From contig OX424564.1 in assembly GCA_949152475.1 (NCBI GenBank), forward strand, positions 25,542,165 through 25,606,164: DNA of 64,000 nt, in the 5' to 3' direction. Positions 12,481 through 24,970 of the stretch are shown here, piece after piece. Source of the stretch: Terebella lapidaria. Taxonomy: Eukaryota; Annelida; Polychaeta; Terebellida; Terebellidae. Position numbers and translations under genes: made by a program. The first letter of the stretch is position 1. Each line of letters begins with the position of its first letter. Below the pieces are notes generated by a model that did not search any database, was not told the origin of the DNA, and worked only from the letters and a program-made list of their open reading frames with translations.

Positions 12481-13630
12481 CGGAATTCAACTGCGAGTTT
12501 TCATACGTAGTGTATACAAATAACCACCAGACATAACCCCATACTCCCTTTCTATATATCGTGCACATGCTGATATCAGGCCAGTGCATCTGGGTCGTGA
12601 CGGCATCGAGCATTGAGGTTGGCCGTCCTTGTCTCTTGTGCTAGGTGCTCCTCCCGTTCAGAGGCTCTATGTAGGTATGTGAACTTTCTTGTTGTTTTAT
12701 TACTTATATTTTTCACTTATCATACCCTATTTGATAATTTGAGGCATACAGTACAATTGATTTCCAGAAATAGATAGTCTATTAGATGTCAGGCCATGGC
12801 AGTAATCACATGCATCGATAGACGGTAAAAAAGTGCCAGGTAGTCATGGTAGTGTACAAATGGTGTGTTTTGAGACCCGGTAGATGCACGGTTGCAGTAG
12901 ATTTAGGTTCATCTGATACAAAATATTGGTATATTATTGATGAATAAAGATAGTATGTTTTAGATCGAACATTTTCATAATTTTGTGTCACTCTGCAGTT
13001 AGAAACAGGTCATTTAGAGGGTACCTATGGTCAAGCGCAAAAAAAAAGAGTCATCTTCGGCGAATTTGCACGAATTTCAGATATTTGTTGTCCTTTGCGA
13101 TATGGTACATATATGTGAAAGGTGGGGAAATTCGTACTTCTTGTTTTTGTTGCAGGTGACAATACGTTATAATGGTCGCTTATGGGATCTGAACTAGTGA
13201 ATAGACGTCTGCTGATGCGTCAAAACCACATCTAACCACCTCTAAAATTTATTCTGAACAAAACCACACACATCCAACCTGAGATCATCCAAATCACCAA
13301 CTTGGCTGCAGTTCAGTCGTTGTGTTCACAGCACACTGAGGAATATTTGCAAATCGCACACAGTCATTGCTGCAGCGATAAAAACAGGTAATTCATTTTG
13401 ATGTGCAATCACTTGTGAAATATAATTTCGTGATGTTAAGTTGATATTTAATAGTAAGTAGCTCATTTGTAAGCTTCGAAGACGAATTACTTATTCAATG
13501 TTTAGTAATACACAATACTTTTTGTATTATTGTGCATGCGACAGTATTGTGTCGATTTCGTTTGATATAATTCGTACTCAATTGTTTGTAATAGCGGGCC
13601 AATCAAAACCACCCTTGAAGTAAAGCCAAA
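12481..13630. other. Noncoding spacer before the small membrane-protein gene
   Basis: No gene recognised. The last part (13219-13500) is a diverged match of 56540-56850 in unit B. The stretch 12640-13218 has no partner there. A CCAAT motif (gggccaatca, 13597-13606) lies just before the candidate start codon of the next gene. Confidence 0.5.
13597..13606 (+). promoter_or_regulatory. CCAAT-box candidate
   Basis: gggccaatca, a good NF-Y-type sequence, about 25 bases before the proposed ATG at 13631. It is missing from unit B together with the first exon. Whether it is used is not shown by sequence alone. Confidence 0.3.
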
Positions 13631-14527
13631 ATGGTAGTACCGACGGCGCCTACCTTCCACGATCTCAAGGATGACACAGGGCAATCGTGAGTAGACTACT
13701 TAGTTTTAGCGAACATTATAGAAAACGCACATGCCAAATATATCCCAATAGCGCAGTTCATTCAAAATAAGTGAAGGACCATAAAAAGTTCTATTTCCTA
13801 GAAATAGCTTTGTCTCTGCAGAAGCATGTCATTTCTGAATGCATTTTTGTCATTTAAGATTTCATGTGGAAGACACAACAAAGCAACAAGAGACACACAG
13901 TTTTGTTCAGAAGAAATCTCTGACTCTCAAAATCAGCAAAGATACCAAGCGCAAGAATATTCACACATCAAAAACACTGGAAGTCCACATAGTGTCTGCG
14001 GAATGTAGAAGAAAGATTCAGAAAGAGGAACAAGAATGCCAAGGAAAACCAAGCTCTATCACAAATCAGGGATTCAGTTCAGCTTCCACGCTTCGAGCAA
14101 GAAAGGCCAAAAAGAGTAAGAATTATATTTTCAAATTCAGTTTGCATGCATATTTTTGGCGGCATTTTCATTCGCTTACTCGTTATGAATTTCAAATAAC
14201 GAACGCAATTGCCATTGAACACAACAATTATTCCACCATTTGCAAATAGCGTTATTCCAGGCAACTTTGAATGTGTATCATCTTAATCAGTATTAAGAAG
14301 TTACTGAATGTCGAATTATAAACAATGAATGAGCGTCTTATTTTCCAGTTGCATCTTGGGGGTTAGTTGTAACACTATTCCCTCTCGCACTTCTGGCAAT
14401 GGTGGTGATGGAAAATCCCCAAGATAAAGATGATCCTAGAGATTGGAACGATGATCTCCTTCGTCCTTGGCGATACAAAGTCGATCTCCACAAGCAGATC
14501 GCCAAGAAGAATGGAACGGCATTTTAA
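13631..14527 (+). CDS. Small single-pass membrane protein, function unknown, copy A
   Basis: Proposed exons are 13631-13686, 13901-14115 and 14349-14527 (149 residues). Donors gtgagt and gtaaga and the final acceptor ttttccag are good; the acceptor at 13900 has a poor pyrimidine tract, so the first junction is uncertain. All phases agree. The middle exon is rich in Lys/Ser/Gln. The last exon gives one hydrophobic segment (ASWGLVVTLFPLALLAMVV) and then an acidic and basic tail ending in KKNGTAF. An AATAAA is at 14743. I do not recognise the family; a small organelle or ER membrane protein is possible but is only a guess. The last two exons are kept nearly unchanged in unit B. Confidence 0.5.
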
Positions 14528-17500
14528 GTGTGGTGTTCGACCTTTTTGTACTCGAGTTCGTTATATAGTGTCATGTTTTGGTGCACTTCACCTCCTGCTT
14601 CAATAATTGTATTATTGTATTATGTGATTTGTTTTGTAAAGTGTGAGGTCACAGGCTAAATCGCCTTCGATGTGCACCATGGATCAGAACATTATTTTTG
14701 TGTATTTTTGTACCTCATTTTCTTGTTATCGTTTTGATTCGGAATAAATACAATACAATACAAATCCATACTACATCTTGGGAGAGAAATTCAACAAAAT
14801 GTATAGTTTCTTCGCTGATACATGTGCGCTACAACTGTGGATCTGTAGGATAATTGCGAAACATAAATATTTCATATATATTGTGAAGATTGATACTATG
14901 ATCAAACCGACAGAAGATATAGTGTTTAATGCACTGGCGGATTTAGAGGGGGGAGGGGGGGGGGGGGTGCGCGATCCCCTCCCCCCTATTGGGCCGTGAA
15001 AAAAAAGAAAAAAAAACAACAAGAAGCTATAGGAAATGTGGGTATATGCACCTACATGTAACGAAATATGAGTGTAATTTCCTCGTTTGATATTTTTGAC
15101 CGAGGAGAGCAGGGGCAGGAGGGGGGGGGGGGGATTCAGAAATATGTTGAGGTGCATTACAGCGTTACATAGGCCTGACATTCGTTGGTCAATAATTATG
15201 CAATTGAGTGTCATTATTCATGAGTTCTTTAAGTTAAATGACATATAATATGTGAAGTGACAAAAGTGATGAGTAGTTTTGGGATAAATAAATTAAATAC
15301 CAGCAATATTTAGATGCATGTGTGGAATGAAAAATACTCAATCTGAGCCAGAGAGAGCTCAGAATCAAGCACAGAACACGAAGGCCCGTTCAAGACCCCA
15401 CGCCGTGTAAGCTATCACCTATCCACCTCACTTCTCTCGGTCGCTTGACTCCTCTAACTAGCTTGCCAACTACCTCCCAACCTCTCCTCCAATAATAAAT
15501 CTAGTCCTACACACTTGATTTCATACTGAAGCTGTCATTGAATATAAACAGGGGATATTTTTATTTTATTTATTTGTTTGTTTCAGATGAGTTCTGAAAA
15601 CTCTGATAACTCGGTATAATGTCGGTATAACTTCGAAGATAATTATATCTCATCTTTATTATTATTAGACCTTCCTATCTTTGAAAATATATCCTTCATT
15701 TACAACAGAACTAAGCAGACTTCTAAAATTCTACTTATTAATTTAACAAGGTACAGTTGTAAAATACACCTAAGAAAACATCTCAAAAACACTAAATTAA
15801 AATAATATTTCGGGGGGCGCTTGACTCCTCTCCGGCATTGCCATGCTCATTATTACCAAAGCAACGGAATTATGGGCTACGTGAATGTGAGCGAATAATT
15901 TATTAATCGATTTATTACATATACATTTATCAATATTCTCAAATTGTTGTGTTTTAGATTCCATGATTCGATCGAATAAGGTGGTTTCAACATTCGTGAT
16001 TATGCTTATACATATAACTAAATGTTTCACACTCACCTGAATTACCAGAAGGCCGCATTTCGATAATTCCATCTGTCGTTGAGAGCAATGTTAAAACACC
16101 TCATCTCAAAAATGTTCGTGCCAATTTCATGGGTTGGCTTCCTGCCGTGTTCATGTGAGGTTACGTGTTAAACATTTATCTTCCTAAGTGTATTATCTGG
16201 GTCAGAAACCCCCGCCTCCCCTTCTAGTCCCTCCAGCTCTGGTGGATTTCTCCTATATCCATACCTTTACCGTCCATTTTTGGAAGTTCCATCATTTTTG
16301 TATACTCTGCGTAACAACATAGCGACCGTTTTAAAACGACTCGGCAAACACTATGTACGTTACTTCAAGCCTCTGTTTTACCGCGGACCGTAAATATCTT
16401 CTGCTTATCAGTGTGAAGTATTTGTACCTGTTTGGGTAAATAGAGAGTATATCACAGGTCACGGCAATTCTGTATGTCACGGCAATTCTGCTATTGTATC
16501 AGAAATAAGTCACCTTGATTATCTGGATCAACAAAAACATGCAGTGAGATGTATCACAGGAGATATTCCCCACCATATACCCCGGTCTATACATGGTTAA
16601 AATCGAGGGCATTATGCGAAAGTGTCTCATCAGGAGTGTAATATTATGGATGCACATGTAGGTGTTGTTCGCGTTGTAACATACGAACATAACTAGATTG
16701 TTGATCGTTTAATAACCAGGTAAGATTAATAGACCAGTAATGAAACAGAAACCAGTAATAAATTTTATCCATGAATGATTCATTTATCATCAAAATCGTG
16801 TTGTAGTAATGCTGATAGTAGGTTGATACTCTGTCTTGCATCCATGTCAATTTGAATCAATAGTAGCAACTTGGGCACTATAGAATTCTATATGGCTGGG
16901 AATTGGTAGAGAGGTAATCTATTGGCAACGTGATTTTTGAATTTCATAATTGTATCTGAATGTGTCAAAGAATGAAATCGGAAGTTTATTTTACAGACAA
17001 TTACGACAAATGTACTCATTACTTTCATACTAACAAACTTTTGAGGAAACAAACTTTACCATGGTTACGTGTGTTTCTTGCGGTCATGATAATCAAGCAA
17101 TGACCCTAAGGTCGATAATCAAATAATTGGTGTCGGCTCGTTAGGGTGCGTACACTCTGCTGAAAGGCAACATGGTCATGGCCGGCGCGTGTGACCCAGA
17201 GTCCGTCAGACGAGGTCCGACTCATAGTTAGTAACAGTCATGTAGCCCGGAATACCAAGACCAAGAGCCATAGAAGCGACTCTCAATACCCGAGCATGTG
17301 GGCGCCGGACTCGCCAACTGTTCAACGAGGGGATATAACCTCTATTAGTCCGACGGACTGCCAGAGCCTGTACATACAATCCCAGGCTTGAAACATCATC
17401 TCAGGTGCAAGCACCGAGCACTGACATCCTCCTCCTCGGGGTTGCCTAGAATTGTTTGTCCACGAGAGCAGAGGACCGTTTACTCAGAACGGAGACGGGA

Positions 17501-18776
17501 ACAGCACATGACCATGCTCGCTGTCAGACTTGTCTTAGATTCTGCAGAATTACTCCTCTGAATCGGAGTTGCTGGCAGTATTTATGAGGTGGAAGGCTGG
17601 GTGAAACGTCTCAAAGATGAAACCGTGGAATCGGTCAATAAACGACAGTTATTACCGCGGGAATACAGGCTTAAAACCCAAAGGAACCAAAGTATGATGT
17701 AGTGCTGTGATCAAAACCTGTCTTAATCTATGGGCCACACAACCACATTAACCCCTTCCTACAATGTTGGTCTCCAATATATTGAATATTTCGGTCTCGT
17801 CCTAAAACCTGCCGAAACAAAACCGAAACATCACATGGGACTACATGTAGAAGCACGCAAAGTGAGCGGTACCCAAAGCTAGAAGAGATCAGTCCATTCA
17901 AGGGTTTGTTTTGAAGAATGGGGATCCACCATCGGACTTAGTGGGTTTAATTCCGGAACGGATGATAACCTTCTAAGGCCATCCATGGAAAATATTGTAA
18001 AATGACGCACCAGTGACAGACAGCTGTAGTGCCTCTACTATAAAAAGTGGTAGTTAGTGCCAGCTGCCCCACCAGCCGGGAGACCTTAAAGGATCAGGTC
18101 AAGGTGGAACCGCCGGAGTGACTCCAGTAAATGGTTAACCACTACGGTTGGACAGATCAACCATCTTCCGTCGAGGAAGCAGCCTCCCTCTCAGCTTTGT
18201 CGAGACAACGTCAGTGTACACTCTACACTCACAGCGTAGCGGCTGTAGCTCCCCCTGAATATTGGACGGGATTAACAACGACCTGGCCATAGCCTCCTCA
18301 CACCTGGCAGTACTTCTCTCATGAGAAGCCTGTTGCTCACATTCTGAGGCCAAAGTCAGGTGATTCTCTAGGCTGCGTCGGGTACAATATCAGCCCTTTG
18401 GCTTCAGCTTCAGCACAGGACTGGTCCAGCCACTCCAGAGATTTCCAGTCCATCCCGTCCACGAGATAATGGGCTGCGCGACTCAACTGGGTAGCCTGGG
18501 TGTGATCCTTGGCATAGCTGCACCTCACCATTGTGAGCGCCTCGACGATGTGATTGTGTGTTTGGATTGTTAATAAATTCACAATTTATAAAAAAAAATC
18601 AATGTCAAAAAAACATATAAACTATTAAATTCCTCGTGTTAAATGATTTTTTGTTGAAAATGTCCGTGAAAATGGAAGATAAATATATATGGACGACGGA
18701 CGACGGAAGCAACGAGTTGCCTAATTGTCCCGTAGGTCCGACACATACGTACAAGTATAAAACCCCAATTGTTCTC
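14528..18776. other. Duplicated region without recognisable genes
   Basis: From the 3' UTR of the small membrane-protein gene to the first TTAA element. It matches 57478-61147 almost base for base as far as about 18250. It holds poly-G runs (about 14945-14968 and 15120-15134) and a GC-rich stretch (17130-18580) with short open frames that match no family I know. Equal frames in both units reflect the duplication, not coding constraint. Confidence 0.55.
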
Positions 18777-18780
18777 TTAA

Positions 18781-20337
18781 AGTACTAGTGATGTGCAAAT
18801 TATATGATATTGGGTTATATGAAAGACCACATTGATCTGAGCAAAATGGTTTTTACGGTATATCAATATTAATATCCGTTCAAAAGTTACAGCCATTTGA
18901 AATTCCGGCACTACATCACAGAAGCCACTTGAACAGTTTTAGCAGTTCATTAATATGCAAATTAGATGTTAATGAGAATTCATGACGTCATGAGGGGAAC
19001 ACATTTTATTCAGGATATTTTAAGCCATGATATAATGATTCTTATTGAAGGTTCTGACGATCTGACTAGTGCATATTATTATGTACCATACATAATCAAT
19101 ATCCACACAACCTATACTGTTGCTTTGGTCACCAGTCGTTCCCTATAGCCGTAGTTACCCATGTTGTTGAATTGGAGATTCCTCCCCGTTGGGAGCACCG
19201 TGTGGAGCTGAATAGCCCAGTTCACATAAAATCAGTCTTGGAAGTGGGGTAAGGCGTCTAAGAGCATCTAAAAGCATGCTGAAAGCAAAATGTACAGAGT
19301 TGTGGTGCCAAGATGTGTGAGATCTCTGCTTCCTCGATCGCCTCGTCTGAGACTCCGCAGAGTCCAGGAACTTCCGGCGTAACAGGTGCAGGTGGTAGAT
19401 CCAGTTTCTGGAGATGGCCTCGACCCGATCAATGGCAGATGTATCCATGGCAGTGCAGCAGTGAGAGATATCAAGCACAGACTTGAGCTGGTCCGCATCA
19501 GACATGTCAGTACAGCAGAGGTCCATGACGGCGACAGCAGCTTCCATCTCTCTGATGTGTATGGCACGTGCATCATGGAGCGCAGGGCATCTGAGAATGA
19601 AGTGGAGTCTATCTTCGGGTTCGGTGTCACAAAGTTGACAGACGGAACACATGAGTGAGAATCCTTTATTGAAGATGACTTCGTGTGCTTGTGCTTGTCT
19701 GTAGGTGCCGGTCATCAGGCGAACTTTGATGAAGGCCTTGACAGTGTTCCTGTGTGAGAACATGGAGCTCCTCCACACGAGTGCCGCGTTCTGAGTATCC
19801 AGAAAGAAACCGGAGTGAGTTTTGGAAGCTGGCTTGTTCTGTAGCTTTGTGATTGCCATGGTCGTTAACTGCCAAGCCAATATATCCGCAAACTTTCTGT
19901 CGATTATTTATGAATTAAATCAATATAGAGCTCAAGTTGGCATCTTTTTTATTTGTACATACCCTGTTCTGAGTGGGTTTCTGGCCCTAGCAACCATGGT
20001 TGCTGTGGGCTGTACCGGGTCACTGGTTACCTTGACAACGACAGAAAAAGTGAAAACACTGATTATTCATATTGAAAACTGTATGGAATGAGTTTTGATA
20101 AAAAAGCATAACATTAAATGAATGAATAATACATATCAAAGTACCTAATTAAAACAACTTCCCCCGATGACGTCATGAATATCTCATTTGCATACTAATT
20201 AGCTAAATTGTTTTGAATAAGCAAACTTGTCGATTTCAGTCTTTAAAATGCTGTAACTTTTGAACGGATTGTGATATTTTGCTCAGATCAATGAGATCTT
20301 TCATAAAAGTTCACATCATATTTGCGCTATACTAGTA
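18781..20337. mobile_element. TTAA-flanked inverted-repeat element, interrupted by a LINE fragment
   Basis: TTAA lies at 18777-18780 and 20338-20341. Inside it, the first 200 bp or so and the reverse complement of the last 200 bp share long blocks, for example atctgagcaaaat and gttcaaaagttacagc, and both hold atgcaaat and atgacgtcat. A TTAA duplication fits Kolobok- or piggyBac-type transposons. There is no transposase. A LINE fragment (about 19155-19880, minus strand) occupies the middle. Confidence 0.7.
19155..19880 (-). pseudogene. C-terminal fragment of a LINE reverse-transcriptase protein
   Basis: Open frame of 241 codons carrying the C-terminal Cys/His cluster typical of many LINE ORF2 proteins: CSVCQLCDTEPEDRLHFIL, then RCPALHDAR, then YHLHLLRRKFLD. 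The catalytic RT region is absent, so this is a short 5'-truncated piece. I cannot assign the clade from this part alone. It sits inside the TTAA element 18781-20337 and so is younger than that element. Confidence 0.65.
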
Positions 20338-20341
20338 TTAA

Positions 20342-21480
20342 ATTTAATGAACAATTCATTCAAGTAAATGGTCGGCTCAATTATCATATCCAATATGCCC
20401 ATATTCACTCAATTGAACCTAGTCGATACATTGAGCTAGCAATAAACTGAGCGAATTATTTAATATTTCGAGTGAACAGTTGGTTTTGAAAAATCAATAA
20501 TAAGATGAACGAATCCAAGATGATCGACATTGAATAAAAATCAGGTAAACACGTTAAAATGATCTTCCAACTAACTATCTATGTCTTTTCCCACTTTTGT
20601 TTTCAGTACTGTCGTGTGTTCCAAAATGGATCTAGATCTATTTTGGGGGAGAACACAACGGAGTTCCAATTATCAACGAATAACATATTGAACGAGTCGA
20701 TATTCAACATTGATGTGGTGCGCTCAAAACAGATAGTGACTTAATTACTGATCAAACTTTTTTAATGTAAATCCATCGGATTTGCAAATATCACATGCAA
20801 ACTGGTGGTTCAAGTACAATTAAACTCATAAACATCACTTTATCGGAAGTCAGATCAATTATACACGAAATTCGAGAAAATGGCTGCCAAAGCATTTTGA
20901 CATTTAAAGGCGGTTACACACCGAAGCCGCACGACCGTTTACGGCGACGTCAACGTTTCTTGACGGCCGTGTCAGTTTAGAAACGGTACCGTTTTTTTTC
21001 TGTACACACCGAGTACTGTTGTTTGTTTTTAGGACTTAACTCATGTCCGTAGAAAAATATGTACGTCCTCCACTTGTAATTTGAATTCCTCAAACACTGC
21101 GCTTTTTAACAAATTATTTGAATGTTTCAGATCGACAGACTGTCAATTTTTAGACCAATCTATTTCAAGGGATTTCCAAACAACATTTCTCTGCAAGTTT
21201 TTGGGTGGCAGGTAGCTAAAGAATCGAAAATATTGTCAACCTCGAAAACATGTCCCTATGGATGTGAAGTCTTCTTTCATGCAGCTTCTGAGATCAGGTG
21301 TAACCCTTTTTAGAGCTGAATTTGCATGTTCAATGCTTGCAGCGTAGAACGTAAACAACCATTTATTTTACCGTCAAATTTTTTTTCCAGAACCTTTCTG
21401 GGGGCTCAACCCTGTAAACCCGTTAATATTCGCTACCCTTTAGTTTCGCTGCTTCCGGTCTTCGAACAAAACCGCAAACT
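20342..21480. other. Spacer between two TTAA elements
   Basis: No gene seen. A GC-rich patch at about 20908-20990 (aggcggttacacaccgaagc onward) resembles a transposon end, but I find no inverted partner in the window. The rest is AT-rich and featureless. Confidence 0.45.
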
Positions 21481-21484
21481 TTAA

Positions 21485-22562
21485 AGGGTATATATCACGA
21501 AAATATGACATCAGCTTATTTGAAGCCACTCGTTGAGCTGAGTAGAACAGTCTTTACAGAATGTTGATATCTCGATTTGTTAAGAAGTTATAGGTATTTT
21601 AATATTGAAAATCCGGCAAATTTCTCCAGATAGTCTTGAAAAATCTGTCTTCTAATTAATATGCAAATAAGATGTGTGACGTCATTGACAGCTTGCTTTT
21701 TAATTAGGCGATTTTAACATGTCACAATTAGGCATTTGAGCTCATATTTGGTCACCGAAACTCATCAGATATAACGTTTAGTAGGAATAGTCAGTAAGTG
21801 TATATAAATTTTGGTTGTCATGGCAACCAATGGGCTGATTTGGCCCTTAGCAACCAGGTTGCTAAGGCTGGTATTCAAGTTAAAACATGATATGAAAGTA
21901 TCAAACCAATTTAGATAACAGGGTAGTGACTATATTTTGTGGAATTGATCAACAAATACTTCAAAAACACACCTTAGCAACCGATACAGCCCTGAGAGAT
22001 ACCAACGTTTAGAACCATTACAAATGAATGGTACCATTACTACTGGTTTCCCAGGCCTGTGTTGGTTACTAAGGGTTGTGTTCAGACATTTTGATGATAT
22101 ATTCCTCAATATATTGTCATTACTCTATTGTCTGAAATGGTTTCATACATGTATATCTTGTTTTTAACTAGATATTGACCTTAGCAACCATGGTTGCTAA
22201 GGGCCCAGCCAGACCAATGGTAGCCATGGCAACCGCGAATTCCTTGAAATCACTGATTATTCTAACTAAAAGGCATAAAAAATGGGTTTTGGTGAACAAA
22301 TATGGATACAAACGGTCTCATTATTCCATTTGAAAATGCCTAATTAAAAAACAGTCTGTCAATGATGTCATACATCTCATTTGCATATTAATTAGCTGTC
22401 AGACTCTGTTGTCAGATTCTGTAAATATGTACATGTTTAAAGTGTCATAACTTTGGAAGGAATCATGATATCACTATGCTGTAAAAACCATTCTGTTCAG
22501 TTCAATTAGTGCTTTCACATACACAACAAAAACCAATATCCAATTTTCGTGATATATACCCT
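21485..22562. mobile_element. TTAA-flanked MITE (about 1.08 kb)
   Basis: TTAA at 21481-21484 and 22563-22566 flanks an element that begins agggtatatatcacgaaaat and ends with its exact complement. Inverted similarity continues inward (atgcaaat/atttgcat, gacgtcattgaca). The core has a second inverted pair built on ttagcaaccatggttgctaa. No open frame of note. It shares the core motif and layout with the element at 18781-20337, so both are probably one non-autonomous family. Confidence 0.8.
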
Positions 22563-22827
22563 TTAATGAATTGCAAACATTGAAAATTGCATTGAAACTG
22601 ACATGAAAGGAACAAAACGCAAACTTAAATGGTCAGTGAACAGTCGTTTTTTCTCAAAAATGCGAACATCAATGGGAGCGAACTTGAATGGGTTTACCTA
22701 CAGTGATTGTGCAAATTGTTCAAATGAATAGTGACTTGACTTGGGATAAAAATATTGCCGACCCGTTGAAATATCAAAATAGACCAAACACGCAGACCGG
22801 CTATTCAAGGGCAAGTTTGGGCTTAAG

Positions 22828-23247
22828 GTAGTCCGCTCCAAACAGTGAGGGGAGGGGGTCAAAGCGTTTATTAATATAATGGACTGTATCAACATAATCA
22901 AGAGCTTCAAAATGATATATTTTATAGAGTACCCGGTCAGCATCCTAAACCTGAAAAGAAAATAGGGGGTCACCGTATCCGTTCGCATGGAAAACACGAT
23001 GCAAGATGTGAATATGGACCAAAAAATGTGCAAAAATGCCATAATTTCTGTCATTTTAGGTAAATGTGCGTGATTTTGATCGAATATGAAGAAGAAACGA
23101 GCACGGTGACCCCCTATTTTCTTTTCAGTATTAGCATGCTGATCATTATAAAATATGTCATAAAATATGTCATTTAGAAGAGATAATATTCAAGAAATTA
23201 CTTTTGAATTTTGACTCTTCGCTACCTCACTGTTTGTAGCGGACTCC
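22828..23247. repeat. Foldback MITE-like repeat, unit B copy
   Basis: Second copy of the repeat at 234-653, with the same inverted ends (gtagtccgctccaaacagtg and complement) and the same inner inverted pair. It entered before the duplication. Confidence 0.6.
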
Positions 23248-23248
23248 G

Positions 23249-24970
23249 TTAATGGGCCGGTCATTATTTACTGGAGGGGGGGGGGGGGGTGGATGGTTTT
23301 TCTGAGAAATGAGTTTTCATAGTTTAACCCCCCCCCCCCCACCGATATCGAAAATCAATCTGTGACCCCTCCCCACCAAGATCCAAATGAAAAGTATAAC
23401 CCCCCCCCCAATCCCCATGTATGAATATAAGGCTATGCTTCACAATTGATGACAATTATAACGCACCAGTATCATATGATATTTGAATGCTTTTTACGCT
23501 TTATTTACAGTTCTATTGAAACAATTGTGACTTTTGTCGCAAATTTATGATACTATAAGGTCAGTGAATATTATGATTTGTGCTCTTCGTGTATTCACCA
23601 TTCCTTCACTTCAAGTGTGAACGCCATTACAACAATTATTACTTTTATTGATACTATATATGGGCACTTAATTATGACAGGTGTTTGAGTGCAATACCAG
23701 ACTCCACCCCCCCCCCCCCCCACCTGACATCCATATCCAGGATCACTTTCCTCTGAGAATACTAGCATTTTCTTTTTCACTACATAGGCCATCGTTTCGA
23801 AGCCAACTTGAAACACTCGATACCTAGGTCAAAGATCATTCAGTTGATTCCTTGACTCCGAAATTTTTGATGGAATGGAAAAAATGTATGGAAACCCTCA
23901 CCGTCTGACTGGACACCATAGCGAACTCGTGAAAAATACAGGGCTCCTCCACATATTATTGATGAGCAGGGAAGAGTTGGTGAATCAGGTCTTGAATCAG
24001 GTCTGTGTTGGCTCTATGATGGGCTCATAATGTTCTGTCACCATCAAAATCATGTGAGTCAGATTCACTACCCAGGTCATCCGGGTCCAGGACAATTTTG
24101 CCATTCTGTGAGGAAAGGTCCATGTCTTTTTCATGGTGGTTTGTGATAGTCTTCGGGGAATATCCTCAGTGGGGTCGTGTGATGACAAAAATTTGAGTGG
24201 GAAACCGGTCTGTGGTTCTGACATGCTAGTTCCGGTTCATCGGAAGCAATGATATGTTGCTCAGGGTGGTATGGACTGATTGATCCGTGGTTTGTTTGTG
24301 ACAGGACCCTGCTGATCTGGGTTCGTCCTTGCTGGCACCGTGTCCAGCTGTAGTGCTGCTCCGTTAGGTCCAAAGTTGATTCTTGGTGACAATGTTTCAA
24401 TCTGAGTGATGACCGTTGATCAATGCACATCAGGGCTCAGAATTGCCACTTGTGGGTAGCCATAGGCCCATAACATTTCAGATTCGCACCCAGGCAATAG
24501 AGCTCTCGAGCCAATTGGCTGATAAAAATCTGTAAATTAATATTGGAATATGCTTCTAGAAGCCAATTGGCTCCTAGAAATTGGAGCGAAATAGGAGCCT
24601 TTGGCTCCTGGATAAAATTATAAATTTTGAGCCCTGATGCACACGGATTGCGGCATCTCTTGATGTTAGTGTTCATGGATGGTCTTCTGCGTGATCCGGT
24701 TTCAGTGAGATTATGGTTTTACTGAAAATGTTATGAAATCAGTCCATCAGTCCATGTACTGATATTGAGTGGATTGTTTCCACCTAATTATTTAACTATT
24801 TTACTATTCAGATTTTCTCAAAATAACTCAGTTTCAAACTCCGACCCCCCCCCCCCCAGCCCCATCGAAAATAAAAGTATGACCCCCCAGTAATGTTGAA
24901 AAAATGAAAGTGTGACCCCCCCCCCAGTTCCCCCCCCCCCCCCACCTGATAAATAATCACCGGCCCCTAA
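23249..24970. mobile_element. Non-autonomous element with GGCCGGT..ATTATTTA inverted ends and poly-G/poly-C borders
   Basis: The left end ttaatgggccggtcattatt and the complement of the right end, ttaggggccggtgattattt, match over about 26 bp. Each end is followed inward by a poly-G run (poly-C on the plus strand at the right end). The interior carries gaccccccc tracts and no transposase. The unit-A copy (655-2096) has lost the right end. Confidence 0.55.

Larger units (their letters stand above)
1..22594. repeat. Segmental duplication, unit A
   Basis: First of two direct tandem copies of one locus. Position 1 matches 22595 and the match continues, with indels, to 9382. It then resumes at 53969 in unit B and runs to about 18250 (61147 in B). 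The receptor genes lie exactly 23224 bases apart. The left limit is outside the window. Unit A lacks the 21.3-kb insertion of unit B, so it serves as an empty-site reference. Confidence 0.9.

Noticed and set aside
15797-16072. 91-codon minus-strand frame, also at 58776-59051
   Set aside because: Identical in the two units through duplication; no recognisable features.
17191-17391. Small conserved gene (66 codons), also at 60179-60379
   Set aside because: Conserved only because the whole block was duplicated; no domain, splice signal or codon bias supports it.
18135-18582. Two overlapping minus-strand open frames as a degraded gene
   Set aside because: The frames abut and are mildly gene-like in composition, but I recognise no family, and the matching part of unit B is disrupted. 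Not enough to call.
20908-21000. End of another DNA transposon (aggcggttacacaccgaagc)
   Set aside because: Looks like a terminal repeat after TTTAA, but no inverted partner was found in the window.
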